Assembly (NCBI GenBank): GCA_003141675.1
Contig: PLND01000046.1
Location: 26,625-70,830, forward strand
DNA length: 44,206 nucleotides
Direction: 5' to 3'
Source of the DNA: Anaerolineae bacterium
Lineage (GTDB): Bacteria > Chloroflexota > Anaerolineae > Anaerolineales > RBG-16-64-43
In this document: positions 32,612 to 41,282 of the stretch, one piece after another
Layout: each line of letters begins with the position of its first letter
Position numbering within the stretch: the stretch's first letter is position 1
Notes under the pieces: model-generated
What the model was told of the DNA's origin: nothing
Seen by the model: the letters and a program-made list of their open reading frames with translations, nothing else
The model's database searches: none
Translations under genes and position numbers: made by a program

Positions 32612-33712
32612 GTGTTTGACTGGCGACGTTGGCGGCATTTTGATTTCTGGCTGTTGGGAAGCGCCGCCCTGCTGACGATCTTCGGCATCGTGATGATCCG
32701 CTCGGCGGTGGCCGACAACGCCACGCTCGCCGACACGGCGCAGCGCCAGGCGTTGTTCGCCCTGATCGGCCTTGGCATCCTGCTTCTGGCCACCGTCATC
32801 GATTACCATTTCTGGCGCGGACTTACGCGGATCCTCTTTGTCGGCGTCATTCTGCTGCTGCTGTACGTGGAACTGGTGGGCGCCAAGACCTTCGGCGCCA
32901 CGCGCTGGATCCACATCGGATCGTTCACTCTCCAGCCTTCGGAGGTGGCCAAGGTAACGCTGATTCTGATTCTGGCCGACGACATCGCGCGCAACGAAGA
33001 CCGGTTGCAATCCTGGGCCGGCATCCTGCGCACCCTGATCATCGCCGCCATTCCCGTGGTGGTCATTTTGCGGGAACCGGATCTGAGCACCGCCATTCTC
33101 GTCATGGCGCTGTGGGCGGCCATGGCGTTCGCCGCCGGAATGCCCCCGAAATATTTCCTCTTCATCGGCGGCGCAGTAATCGTGGGAGTGATGGTAGCAC
33201 TCGCCTTCAACCTGGTGGCAGCCTATCAGATGCACCGGCTGGCCCTTTTTCTGTTCCCCGAGTCGGATCCCGGCGCCGCTTACAACATCGAACAATCGCT
33301 GATCGCCATCGGATCGGGCAGCGTTCTCGGCCAAGGGTATGGACTAAGCACCCAGGTGCAGTTGCGCTTCCTTAAGGTGCGCCAGACCGATTTCATCTTC
33401 TCGGTCCTGACCAGCGAGTTCGGCTTCGTCGGTGCGATTGTTTTTTTCGTCATCCTCGGGTTTGTCGTCTGGCGCTGCCTGCAGGCGGCGCGCAACGCAC
33501 GGGATACCTACGGGGCGCTGATTGGATACGGCGTGGCCACGTTGATTTTTTATCAGGCGGCGTTTAATATCGGAATGAATCTCAATTTGCTGCCGGTCGC
33601 CGGGCTGCCGCTGCCGTTCATCAGCTCCGGGGGCAGTTCGCTGTGGTCGGTGCTGCTCGGGATCGGGCTGGTGGAAAGCACCATCCTGTACCGGAAGGAA
33701 ATGGAATTCTGA
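32612..33712 (+). CDS. rodA: Rod-shape determining SEDS polymerase RodA
   Basis: A 366-residue integral membrane glycosyltransferase with ten predicted helices. Motifs: ARNEDRLQSWAGIL region, AYNIEQSLIAIGSGSVLGQGYGLSTQ, QTDFIFSVLTSEFGFVGA with the conserved Asp (D260), and PFISSGGSSLWSVL. It polymerises peptidoglycan strands with PBP2. The GTG start at 32612 gives the usual FDWRRWRHFDFWLL beginning; the ribosome site is weak. The cognate PBP2 is mrdA, four genes upstream. Confidence 0.94.
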   Translation: MFDWRRWRHFDFWLLGSAALLTIFGIVMIRSAVADNATLADTAQRQALFALIGLGILLLATVIDYHFWRGLTRILFVGVILLLLYVELVGAKTFGATRWIHIGSFTLQPSEVAKVTLILILADDIARNEDRLQSWAGILRTLIIAAIPVVVILREPDLSTAILVMALWAAMAFAAGMPPKYFLFIGGAVIVGVMVALAFNLVAAYQMHRLALFLFPESDPGAAYNIEQSLIAIGSGSVLGQGYGLSTQVQLRFLKVRQTDFIFSVLTSEFGFVGAIVFFVILGFVVWRCLQAARNARDTYGALIGYGVATLIFYQAAFNIGMNLNLLPVAGLPLPFISSGGSSLWSVLLGIGLVESTILYRKEMEF

Positions 33713-33713
33713 G

Positions 33714-35201
33714 ATGACGGAGCCTGTCTGCGTCCGGTTTGCCCCCTCGCCCACCGGTCACATGCACATCGGAAGCGCCCGCACGGCGCTTTACGATTAT
33801 CTCCTCGCGCGGAAGACGGGCGGCCGGTTCATCCTCCGCATCGAAGATACCGACCAAAAGCGGTTGATCCCCGGCGCGGAACAGGAAATCATCGACGGCC
33901 TGCACTGGCTCGGGTTGGATTGGGACGAAGGTCCGGATAAAGGCGGCCCGCATGGGCCTTACCGGCAGTCGCTGGCCAAGGAAATATATCTTGAGCACGC
34001 CAGACAATTGATTGCAAACGATCGCGCTTATCCGTGCTTCTGCACTTCCGAGCGGTTGGCCGCGTTACGGGAATCCCAACGCCAGCGCAAGGAAAATCCG
34101 CGGTACGACGGCACGTGCCGCAATCTTCCGCCTTCGGAAGCCGCGCGCCGGATGGCGGCCGGTGAGACGCACGTTATCCGGTTTAAAACTCCGAAGGAAG
34201 GCAGCACCGCGGCCGTCGATCTGCTGCGCGGGGAGATCCGCGTGGAGAACGGAACGCTCGACGATTTCATCCTGGTGAAATCGGACGGGTTGGCGCTTTA
34301 CCATCTGGCGGCGATGGTTGACGACAACCGCATGGGGGTCACCCACGTTCTACGCGGCGCAGAGTGGCTTTCCACCCTGCCACTCCACGCGCTGGTCGTG
34401 CGCGCTTTCGGCTGGCGCGAGCCGGTCTGGTGCCACCTCTCGGTCTTCCTCAAGCCTTCTGGCAAAGGGAAGATGAGCAAACGCGACAGCGCGCAAACGG
34501 CGACCGAAGGCCACAGCATTTTCATCCGCGATCTGAGGGAGGAGGGTTACCTCCCCGAAGCGATCGTCAATTGGATCGCGCTGATGGGAGCCTCCTTCGA
34601 CGAGACGGAAGACGTGTTCAGCCTGGAAGAATTGGTCCGGCGCTTCGACCTGAAGCACCTGAATCCCTCGCCGGCCGCGATCAGTTATGAAAAGGCGGAT
34701 CACTTCAACGGAACCCACATCCGTTTGCTTTCGGTGGAAGATCTTACCGCCCTGTTGAAGCCGGTTTTTGAAAAGGCCGGGTACGCGGCCGATGGGGAAC
34801 GGCTGCGCAAGGTGGCCGCGGCAGTGCAAGTGCGCATTGTCACGCTCGACGACGCCGTCGCGATGGGCGGTTTTTTCTTCCACGACGAGGTCCATCCCGA
34901 AGCACACGACCTGGTCGGCAAGGGTCTTACTACCGCGCAATCGGCGGATGCGCTGCGCGCCGCGCGCGAGCTTCTCGCCGCGGAGCCGGAATTCGAATCC
35001 GCAAAGGATGAAGCAGCGCTGCGTGCCCTGGCGGAGCGCCTGGGATACAAACCGGGCGTTCTCTTCGGGATGATGCGCGCTGCGATCACCGGCCAAACCG
35101 TCAGCCCGCCGCTCTTTGCCAGTATGGAGATCATCGGCCGGAAGACATATCTAGCGCGGCTCGAAGCGGCGGAAGAGCTATTACGAAAGATGGTGGGTTG
35201 A
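33714..35201 (+). CDS. gltX: Glutamyl-tRNA synthetase
   Basis: A 495-residue class I GluRS. HIGH-like motif HIGS (18-21) in PSPTGHMHIGSART and KMSKR (253-257). CFC and C135 (TCRNLPP) lie in the region that forms a zinc site in some GluRS. The C-terminal anticodon-binding domain is full length. It begins 2 bp after the rodA stop, so it is probably cotranscribed with the shape genes. A separate GlnRS is encoded at 41278-42969, so this enzyme is expected to charge only tRNA-Glu. Confidence 0.95.
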   Translation: MTEPVCVRFAPSPTGHMHIGSARTALYDYLLARKTGGRFILRIEDTDQKRLIPGAEQEIIDGLHWLGLDWDEGPDKGGPHGPYRQSLAKEIYLEHARQLIANDRAYPCFCTSERLAALRESQRQRKENPRYDGTCRNLPPSEAARRMAAGETHVIRFKTPKEGSTAAVDLLRGEIRVENGTLDDFILVKSDGLALYHLAAMVDDNRMGVTHVLRGAEWLSTLPLHALVVRAFGWREPVWCHLSVFLKPSGKGKMSKRDSAQTATEGHSIFIRDLREEGYLPEAIVNWIALMGASFDETEDVFSLEELVRRFDLKHLNPSPAAISYEKADHFNGTHIRLLSVEDLTALLKPVFEKAGYAADGERLRKVAAAVQVRIVTLDDAVAMGGFFFHDEVHPEAHDLVGKGLTTAQSADALRAARELLAAEPEFESAKDEAALRALAERLGYKPGVLFGMMRAAITGQTVSPPLFASMEIIGRKTYLARLEAAEELLRKMVG

Positions 35202-35217
35202 GTAATTATCTACCCCA

Positions 35218-35303
35218 GATTGCACGGAGAAGAACAACGATTTCACCGAAATGAAATTAATATTTCAATTATTCCATGTCATCCGAATTCATTCCGTGCA
35301 ATC
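35218..35303. repeat. Imperfect palindrome before radC
   Basis: GATTGCACGGA (35218-35228) is mirrored by TCCGTGCAATC (35293-35303). The sequence between is A+T-rich. Related to the CGGATTNCACGGA repeat family at 40009-40130 and 14624-14770. Confidence 0.7.
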
Positions 35304-35373
35304 CGTGGTAAAAATCGAAATCATTGTCTTGGAGTAAAATATCCCATCACTGTCTAAATAGGGGGAGACGATC

Positions 35374-36087
35374 ATGAGCCAACTTGCCATGCTGTATAGA
35401 ATCCAGGATTTACCCGTCGAGGAACGGCCGCGCGAACGACTGACCGCGACCGGACCGCAGGCATTGTCCACCGCCGAGCTGATCGCGGTGCTCTTGCGCA
35501 CCGGCGGGCGCGGCCATGGCGCGATGCAGACCGCCCAGACGTTGCTCCAGCAGACCGGCGGGCTGCACGGATTGCGCAAAGCATCCATCTCCGATTTATG
35601 CGCCATTCCCTTTATCGGCCCCTCCAAAGCGGCGTTGATCCTGGCCGCGGTCGAACTCGGGCGCCGGCTCGCCGTGTCGGATGCGGAAGAGGCGCCGACG
35701 GTTTCCTCTCCGGCAGCGGCAGCGGCGGCGGGGCTGGTACAGTATGAAATGTCGGGATTGGAACAGGAGGAGTTGCGGACGATCCTGCTGGATTCGCGCA
35801 ACCGGCTGATCCGGATCCACGAAGTCTATCGCGGTTCGCTGACCACCTCCCTGATCCGCACCGGCGAGGTATTTCGCGAGGCGATTAAAGCCAACGCTGC
35901 CGGGATGATCGTCGTGCACAACCATCCCAGCGGCGATCCCTCGCCCAGCCCGGAGGATCTGTCCGTTACGCGCAACCTCGTCGAAGCCGGCCGGCTTCTG
36001 GATATCCCGGTGCTGGACCACGTTGTCATCGGCCGCGGAAGATTTGTATCGATGCGCGAGCAGGGATTGGGGTTTATGGAAAAATAG
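35374..36087 (+). CDS. radC: RadC-family JAB1/MPN+ protein
   Basis: A 237-residue RadC (YeeS-like UPF0758) protein. N-terminal helix-hairpin-helix region (LSTAELIAVLLRTG, then FIGPSKAALILAAVELGRR) and C-terminal JAB metalloprotease-like domain with H182-N-H184, PSGDPSP, S192 and D195, the full zinc-binding motif H-x-H-x7-S-x2-D. Despite its name, a role in DNA repair is not established. GGGGGAG before the ATG is a strong ribosome site. It stands alone. Confidence 0.94.
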   Translation: MSQLAMLYRIQDLPVEERPRERLTATGPQALSTAELIAVLLRTGGRGHGAMQTAQTLLQQTGGLHGLRKASISDLCAIPFIGPSKAALILAAVELGRRLAVSDAEEAPTVSSPAAAAAAGLVQYEMSGLEQEELRTILLDSRNRLIRIHEVYRGSLTTSLIRTGEVFREAIKANAAGMIVVHNHPSGDPSPSPEDLSVTRNLVEAGRLLDIPVLDHVVIGRGRFVSMREQGLGFMEK

Positions 36088-36145
36088 CCGAAGCCGGTTT
36101 TGATCTCCCGCCGACAGAAATTTTCCGGCAGCCGCGAGTAATTTC

Positions 36146-36424
36146 CTACCGCAGACCGAACATCCGGAATTCCGAGGTGGCATCCTCCCAGCCGGACTCC
36201 ACCCGCTCCACCACGGCGGCCGACGGCCCGCGGCCGATGTCCGCCAGCAGGGATTCGAGTGCGGCGCGGGATCCCTCGGCGATCAGCTCCACGCTGCCGT
36301 CAAAGCGGTTGCGCACCCATCCGGTCAGGGCAAGTCCCATCGCGCGCCGCAGGACGAACGCGCGAAAACCCACCCCCTGCACCTCCCCGTACACTTCCGC
36401 GTGGAGTCGCGCCTTCCCAGTCAT
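36146..36424 (-). CDS. acyP: Acylphosphatase
   Basis: A 92-residue acylphosphatase, which hydrolyses acyl phosphates such as acetyl phosphate. The phosphate-binding loop is GEVQGVGFR with catalytic R21; [12 protein letters not shown] supplies N39. Start at 36424 overlaps the stop of the upstream peptidase gene (ATGA), so the two are coupled. Confidence 0.94.
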   Translation of the reverse strand: MTGKARLHAEVYGEVQGVGFRAFVLRRAMGLALTGWVRNRFDGSVELIAEGSRAALESLLADIGRGPSAAVVERVESGWEDATSEFRMFGLR

Positions 36425-37656
36425 TGCGCCGTTTTCTTTTCCACAGGAATTGGTTTCCTCCGCCGATGGATGATCCATCCGGCAGCCAATACCGCGGCGA
36501 GCACAACGGACGCATCCAGAACCAGCGTCCACGTGGTGATCATACCGGTTTTCTTTTCCGCCAGCTCGGCGCGCCAGGATTTTTCCAGCGTTTCCAGATT
36601 CTTCCCCGTCGATCCGACTAACCCCTGCGCGCAATCCGCACCGGCTGCATAATCCTCCACCGCTTTTCGAACCGCCGCCAGTCCGTAGTTTTCCCGAAGA
36701 TATGCGACAAACGATTTGCTCTCTGCGTATGCCAGAAGCGCGGGATGCTCATCGGACGGAAACGTCCGGCACAACGTTGCGACGGGGATCAGGCTACCGT
36801 CCTTCGCCGCTTGTCGCAGCGTCTGATCCGTCTCCGGTCGGGGTTCCATTTCATAACCGGCCGCCATCCCCTCCACCAACCAAAGCGGCAGAGAGGCGTA
36901 GGCACCCTTCCACTTCGCGCCCAGCAGAACATGAACGGTCTCATGCGGGAGGAGCGTTGCGAGCGCCTGCCTTCCCTCCGCTCCGGATGCCGCCGCGATA
37001 AGGATGATCCCGGAATCGGGATCCGAGACGGCTCCCTCCCATCCGTAAGCAAGCTTTCCCAAACCGGAATGGAAATCCGCAAGGCGGGGATAGATATAGA
37101 GCGACGTTTTGTCCGGGATCGGGGTTTCCAGGTCGGCCGAGATTGTTCCGAGGTCCAGAAGCAGAAGGTCAGCGGCATCCTCCGCCGACCCGTTATCTCC
37201 TTCCACCCAATGGATCGTTGCGCGTCCTTTTTCGAGGACTTGCCAGGAGTAGCGGTCATCGAGGTATTGCAGCGATTGTTTTTCGGAGACGATTTTGTCA
37301 CCCGAATTAAGGATGACCTCCCACCAATACGCAATCGAGGAAAATGGAAAGACCGGATCAGAGTGCAAATCCCGGCGGGCCACGAGCGTAGATCCGTTTT
37401 GCGCGGAAATTTCTGCGGGATACACGAAGGAACGGAGGGAGGAGTCTTCGAGAATCAGTTCCGCCTCCCGCACCGGTTCGACCGATTGGACCGTCGCGGA
37501 AAAAACCATTTCGCTTCCAAAGGTGACGCGCGCAGGATTGGGAATAACCGTCGGGCCATCCCGGCGCATACTCGGCGAACCGAACAGCATGGGAGCAAAC
37601 AGGAAGAGAGAAAACCAACTAGGCATCGGTTGCCGGCCGATCCTGGTAAAAAGCAT
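36421..37656 (-). CDS. Membrane-anchored MA-clan peptidase (HExxH...E)
   Basis: A 411-residue exported protein. An N-terminal signal segment ([16 protein letters not shown], 14-29), an extracellular part with a beta domain, and a gluzincin-type zinc peptidase site: H238-E-T-V-H242 in [12 protein letters not shown] and E262 in [13 protein letters not shown], matching the Peptidase_MA pattern. One C-terminal membrane helix (about 376-397) followed by RRRK leaves the catalytic domain outside. Start is uncertain between 37656 and 37626; neither has a strong ribosome site. Follows the HEAT gene and overlaps acyP. Confidence 0.85.
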   Translation of the reverse strand: MLFTRIGRQPMPSWFSLFLFAPMLFGSPSMRRDGPTVIPNPARVTFGSEMVFSATVQSVEPVREAELILEDSSLRSFVYPAEISAQNGSTLVARRDLHSDPVFPFSSIAYWWEVILNSGDKIVSEKQSLQYLDDRYSWQVLEKGRATIHWVEGDNGSAEDAADLLLLDLGTISADLETPIPDKTSLYIYPRLADFHSGLGKLAYGWEGAVSDPDSGIILIAAASGAEGRQALATLLPHETVHVLLGAKWKGAYASLPLWLVEGMAAGYEMEPRPETDQTLRQAAKDGSLIPVATLCRTFPSDEHPALLAYAESKSFVAYLRENYGLAAVRKAVEDYAAGADCAQGLVGSTGKNLETLEKSWRAELAEKKTGMITTWTLVLDASVVLAAVLAAGWIIHRRRKPIPVEKKTAQ

Positions 37657-37786
37657 CGAAGGGGAATTCCACCGGAAGAATGCGGAGGGCCTTCATCAGT
37701 TCATTTACCAAGAGACAGGGAATGGGAAGCGGTTCCGCGCGCCGGAGGGGGGATTGCAGGGATTAAATTGCCCGGGCGGGAGGTTT

Positions 37787-37980
37787 TCACTCCTCCGGAT
37801 CCTCGTCTTCCTCGTCGTCCTCGTCGCTCTCTTCGTCTTCCTCGTCCTCATCGTCCAAAGTCAACAGGGGAAGATCGCTGATCGAATCCTGAAATTCCGC
37901 ATTCTCCAGGGCCTCTTCGATCCGATCCCATTCGTCGCTTTCGGCTTCCCCCTGCAATTCCTCCAAAGCTTGGTGCGCAA
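37787..37980 (-). other. Out-of-frame acidic tail belonging to the HEAT gene
   Basis: Read from 37978 in another frame than the upstream HEAT gene, this segment gives AHQALEELQGEAESDEWDR, then a stretch ending in a long Asp/Glu run (DDEDEEDEESDEDDEEDED) and a TGA at 37787-37789. The first part is a natural continuation of the final HEAT repeat. The frame in use upstream instead ends at 37861 with a basic, unlikely C-terminus. The break falls near 37980-37985. Confidence 0.75.
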
Positions 37981-38808
37981 TTCGCCCCCGATCTCGCCGA
38001 GGGAGTCGATCGTGTTCCAGCGGACATTCCCATCCGGGTCTTCCAGCAGTTCGATCAGCAGCGGGACGGCGCTGCGCAAGCCGAGGGCGCCCGCGGCGCG
38101 CGCCGCCTCCGCCCGAAGTGCGGGTGAGCGGTTGCCCAGTTCCTTCAGGATGGTATCGGACCAGCGAGAATCTGCCGACCGGCCCATGGCAAAGAGCGAG
38201 CTGGCCTTCATCGATTCTTCGCGTTGGCGATAGGCTTTCGCGAGAACCTCATGCACTCCCGGTTCGGATGAAAAGCCGATCGATTCCACCGCGCGCCGCC
38301 TTACTTCCAGATCGTCCGTCCCGCCGGCGACGACTTTCAACCGTTCCACGATCTTTCCGCCGATCGAAGCCGGAATCTTTTCCAGTTCCATCCGTTCCAC
38401 GAAAGCACCCAGCGCCGAAGCGGCGGCGGAGCGCACCGCGGAATCCGAATCCTTTTCCATCAACTGCAGGAACCGGTCGATCAGTTTGGGATCCTCACAT
38501 TCCCACAACGTCCGGATCGCGTGCACCTTTACCCCGCCGTCCGCATCGTCAAGGGTGACGTGCGCGATGGCGGTAAAGTCGAGCTCGAAGTTGGCCCGCG
38601 CCTCTTCCTCCATCCGCCCGAGAAGATCCCGGCGGGTTGCCGCCGGAAGTTTGCGCCAGGCGCCCAGAAATTCCCGGACCTGGAGTCTGCCCAAGTCCGA
38701 AAGCCAATGCAGCGGGAATCGGACTCCGGGACCCGCTGTCGGAGGGGCGGTTTCGGATTCCTTTTTCAGGAGAACCATCACCGCATCGAATAATTTCTGC
38801 TCAGTCAT
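37861..38808 (-). CDS. HEAT-repeat protein, probably frameshifted near its 3' end
   Basis: A 315-residue frame. After a helical N-terminal part (LSDLGRLQVREFLGAWRKL) come five or six HEAT repeats, for example VKVHAIRTLWECEDPKLIDRF, SAVRSAAASALGAFVERM and ALRAEAARAAGALGLRSAVPL, ending in NVRWNTIDSLGEIGGE. Past that point the frame turns basic and Arg-rich, while the true continuation lies in another frame (37787-37980) and gives an acidic tail. One missing base near 37980-37985 would restore a protein of about 339 residues. HEAT proteins act as binding scaffolds; the partner may be RseP, encoded 18 bp upstream, but that is inference. Confidence 0.82.
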   Translation of the reverse strand: MTEQKLFDAVMVLLKKESETAPPTAGPGVRFPLHWLSDLGRLQVREFLGAWRKLPAATRRDLLGRMEEEARANFELDFTAIAHVTLDDADGGVKVHAIRTLWECEDPKLIDRFLQLMEKDSDSAVRSAAASALGAFVERMELEKIPASIGGKIVERLKVVAGGTDDLEVRRRAVESIGFSSEPGVHEVLAKAYRQREESMKASSLFAMGRSADSRWSDTILKELGNRSPALRAEAARAAGALGLRSAVPLLIELLEDPDGNVRWNTIDSLGEIGGELRTKLWRNCRGKPKATNGIGSKRPWRMRNFRIRSAIFPC

Positions 38809-38826
38809 TTTCGCCGGCCTCTCCGA

Positions 38827-39888
38827 CTATCTGGGTAATACCGGGAAAAAGAAGTCCAGATAGGTGACAAACAACATCAGGACGAGCAGCACCAGCAGGG
38901 TATAGGCGTGCACCATGCGTTCTTTCTCCGGATTCACGCGCTTTCCCCGGATGGCTTCGATGTAAATGAACAACAAACGTCCGCCGTCGAGCGCCGGGAT
39001 CGGGAGGATGTTGCCGATCGCCAGGGCCAGATTGATCATCCCGATCCAGCTCAGAATGATCACCCAACGGTCGTTTTGCCGCGCCGACCCCACGATCTGC
39101 TGGGTGACGTCGAGGATTCCCACCGGGCCGACCGGCCGTTCGCTCGAAGCGTTGAAATTCCCGCGCAGGATAGTCGCCGGGAGTTCCGCGATGAGTTTCA
39201 CCTGGTCGCCCATGGCCGTCAGCCCCATCCCGAAGGCTTCGAACCAATTGTGCCGACCGGAAAATGCCATGGTGATGACCATCCCGCTCGGGCCCTGATC
39301 GGAGGGCCAGGTGGAACGCGGCACGACGCGCAAGTCCACCGTCTGACCGCCCCGCTCCAGGCGGAGTGTGATTTCCTTGCCGAGATGGTCGTAAATATAT
39401 TGAATAACCTGATTGGTGTTTTGAACCGTCGCACCGTCCACGTCCAATATATGATCCCCGGGAAGGAGGCCGGCCTGCTGCGCCGGGGTATCGGCGACGA
39501 TCGAATCGACCATCACGCCTTCCGGATACGCGATTTTAAATCCGATCGTGAAAGCCAGAACGGCCGCCAGAAGGTTGGCCAGCACGCCGCCGCATAGAAC
39601 GGCAAAGCGCACCCGCTTTGAGGCGGAAGCCAAGCCGCCCGGCACGGAGGGATCGTCCTCCCCCAACGGACGGACGAACGCGCCGAAGGGAATAACGTTC
39701 AAGGTGAACTCGGTCCCCTGCCAGGTGAATAATTTCTTCAGCCGCGGCGGAAATCCAAATCCGAACTCCTCGACCTTGACTCCGGTCAGGCGCGCCATGA
39801 CAAAGTGGCCTGCCTCATGAATAAAGAGCAGCAGGCCGAAAAGAAAAATTGTTAGGACCCAGTCGAAGATATTGCCGAATAAACTCAT
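38827..39888 (-). CDS. rseP: Site-2 intramembrane metalloprotease RseP
   Basis: A 353-residue site-2 protease with one PDZ domain. The zinc site is H24-E-A-G-H28 in the first helix and D301 in NILPIPALDGGRL. The PDZ domain (about 125-195) contains VADTPAQQAGLLPGDHILDVDG. Four helices in total. Such proteases cut membrane-bound regulators, for example anti-sigma factors, after a first cleavage outside. It is followed by a HEAT protein, then by an exported zinc peptidase that could in principle perform a first cut. Confidence 0.95.
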   Translation of the reverse strand: MSLFGNIFDWVLTIFLFGLLLFIHEAGHFVMARLTGVKVEEFGFGFPPRLKKLFTWQGTEFTLNVIPFGAFVRPLGEDDPSVPGGLASASKRVRFAVLCGGVLANLLAAVLAFTIGFKIAYPEGVMVDSIVADTPAQQAGLLPGDHILDVDGATVQNTNQVIQYIYDHLGKEITLRLERGGQTVDLRVVPRSTWPSDQGPSGMVITMAFSGRHNWFEAFGMGLTAMGDQVKLIAELPATILRGNFNASSERPVGPVGILDVTQQIVGSARQNDRWVIILSWIGMINLALAIGNILPIPALDGGRLLFIYIEAIRGKRVNPEKERMVHAYTLLVLLVLMLFVTYLDFFFPVLPR

Positions 39889-40008
39889 TTCTGCGCCTTT
39901 CCGTTCCGGAATCTTTGCGGATTATAACAGGCCATAAGGGATCAATCAGTAGATTGTGCCCGGTGGCAGAGAAGTGTATGACCGCTTTGCAATACTACGG
40001 GATCAGAC

Positions 40009-40130
40009 CACGGATTTCACCGATGATAACGGATTACACGGAAAAGATCCAAAATAATTTTTAAATCCTCAATATTTCCTGAGCAACTTTCTATTCAGTG
40101 TAATCCGCGGATTTATCCGTGACATCCGTG
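40009..40130. repeat. Imperfect palindrome, CGGATT/CACGGA family
   Basis: Arms of about 30 bp: CACGGATTTCACCGATGATA through GGATTACA (40009-40038) and its inverse TGTAATCCGCGGATTTATCC through CCGTG (40099-40130). The loop holds a 60-bp A+T-rich stretch. It fills most of the gap between rseP (start at 39888) and the decarboxylase gene (stop at 40149). Confidence 0.8.
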
Positions 40131-40148
40131 TTCGCATTAATCACCTGC

Positions 40149-41123
40149 CTAGCCAGGAACAATCTTAGCTCCCAGGCCTGGCCGTGCCCGCAGGATTTGG
40201 CTTACTGCGGGGAATTCCCTCAAACGCCGTTCCACCTCTTGGGCGGATTCCTCAAGGCTAAGGCAGTGCACGTTGGGTCCGGCGTCGATCGTATAGGCTG
40301 TGGGCAACCCCCCCGCCCGCCATTCCGGAATGATCCGCATTAATTCCAAAGTCTCCGGCTCCCAATACGTCAGGGATGGCTGGGAGGTCATCATCACCGC
40401 GTGCATCAGGCGGGTGTCTTCTTCAACGATCTCCGCAAGGGCGGTGAAATTCTTTTCCAAAATTGCCCGGCGGCAAAGGTTGAGTCGCCGCGGGGCGTCG
40501 GCCACACGCGCCGCCTGCAACGGGCTGGTCCGCGCCAGGACGTTCCCCTCTGCAGAACTGACTTTCTTGGGGCCAGCATTGACAATCGCGATCAGATCGA
40601 TCAGTGGCCAATGGGAGGGTGGAGCGATGGAAAAGGCGAAGGAATCTTCGTCCCGGCTTGCCACAAACCATTCGACAAATCCCTCCGGCACCGAACGGCT
40701 GGCGGATCCGGATCCGCGCCGGGCCAAGATCGAGAGCGCCCGCTCAGCAAGTTCCAACCCCAGTGCGGCGGCCGCGGCGACGGTCAACGCCGCGAAGGCC
40801 GAGGCCGAGGAGGCGATTCCTGCGCCGATGGGAAAATTATTTTCGCTGACGATCCGGGCTTTCCAGGCCACTCCGGCCATATTTCGAAGCAGATTAAGGT
40901 GGTCCGAGACACGCTCGGCGGCCGTTCCAATTTGCACAACACCCTGCAGCGTAAACTCATCCTCCCCTAGCTGCGGGTCGAACTCCGCCGAGGTGCGTGT
41001 TTCCAATCCGTCCAAATTCATCGAGATCGAACCGTTGGCCGGAAGGCGCAGTACGTCGTCCCGGTTCCCCCAGTATTTGATGAAGGCGATGTTTGGGTGC
41101 GCAACGGCGGTTGTAGTGGTCAT
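40149..41123 (-). CDS. Mevalonate-branch decarboxylase, probably phosphomevalonate-specific
   Basis: A 324-residue GHMP-fold decarboxylase of the diphosphomevalonate decarboxylase family: HPNIAFIKYWGNRD (9-22), PIGAGIASSASAFAAL (98-112, the ATP loop), RGSGSASRSVPEGFVEW and TIDAGPNVH with catalytic D280. Compared with the Staphylococcus enzyme, three positions that contact the second phosphate differ: Lys21 is Asn20, Arg193 is Ala191, Met196 is Asn194, while Arg144 (R143) and the catalytic Asp stay. This suggests use of mevalonate 5-phosphate, giving isopentenyl phosphate, as in Roseiflexus. Isopentenyl phosphate kinase is encoded at 43325-44128. Start at 41123 is fixed by GGAGG 5 nt upstream. 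Confidence 0.88.
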   Translation of the reverse strand: MTTTTAVAHPNIAFIKYWGNRDDVLRLPANGSISMNLDGLETRTSAEFDPQLGEDEFTLQGVVQIGTAAERVSDHLNLLRNMAGVAWKARIVSENNFPIGAGIASSASAFAALTVAAAAALGLELAERALSILARRGSGSASRSVPEGFVEWFVASRDEDSFAFSIAPPSHWPLIDLIAIVNAGPKKVSSAEGNVLARTSPLQAARVADAPRRLNLCRRAILEKNFTALAEIVEEDTRLMHAVMMTSQPSLTYWEPETLELMRIIPEWRAGGLPTAYTIDAGPNVHCLSLEESAQEVERRLREFPAVSQILRARPGLGAKIVPG

Positions 41124-41184
41124 AAGGTCCTCCAATAGTAAAAGTTTACCATGGGAAGATTAAAATTAACGAGGGGGTTGAAAC

Positions 41185-41282
41185 CTTAGCGCAACGGCGT
41201 AGAGGCGCAAAGAAAATCCTCTCACGCTGAGGATAGTTATTGGATTTCTTGCGTTTCAGCGCCTTTGCGCCATTGCGTTAAG
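41185..41282. repeat. Imperfect palindrome reaching into the glnS stop codon
   Basis: CTTAGCGCAACGGCGTAGAGGCGC...AAGAAAATC (41185-41218) is mirrored by GATTTCTTGCG...GCGCCTTTGCGCCATTGCGTTAAG (41243-41282). The right arm contains the TAA of glnS (41278-41280). The GCGCAAAGGCGC type is another widespread dispersed repeat. It may form the 3' end of the glnS message. Confidence 0.75.

Noticed and set aside
31697-33334. A 545-codon open frame on the reverse strand opposite minD, minE and rodA
   Set aside because: It mirrors well-supported genes, has skewed composition typical of antisense frames in G+C-rich DNA, and no recognisable domain.
33714-35201. A non-discriminating GluRS that would also charge tRNA-Gln
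   Set aside because: A complete GlnRS and matching tRNA-Gln are in the same window, so there is no need for it; specificity cannot be read directly from the sequence.
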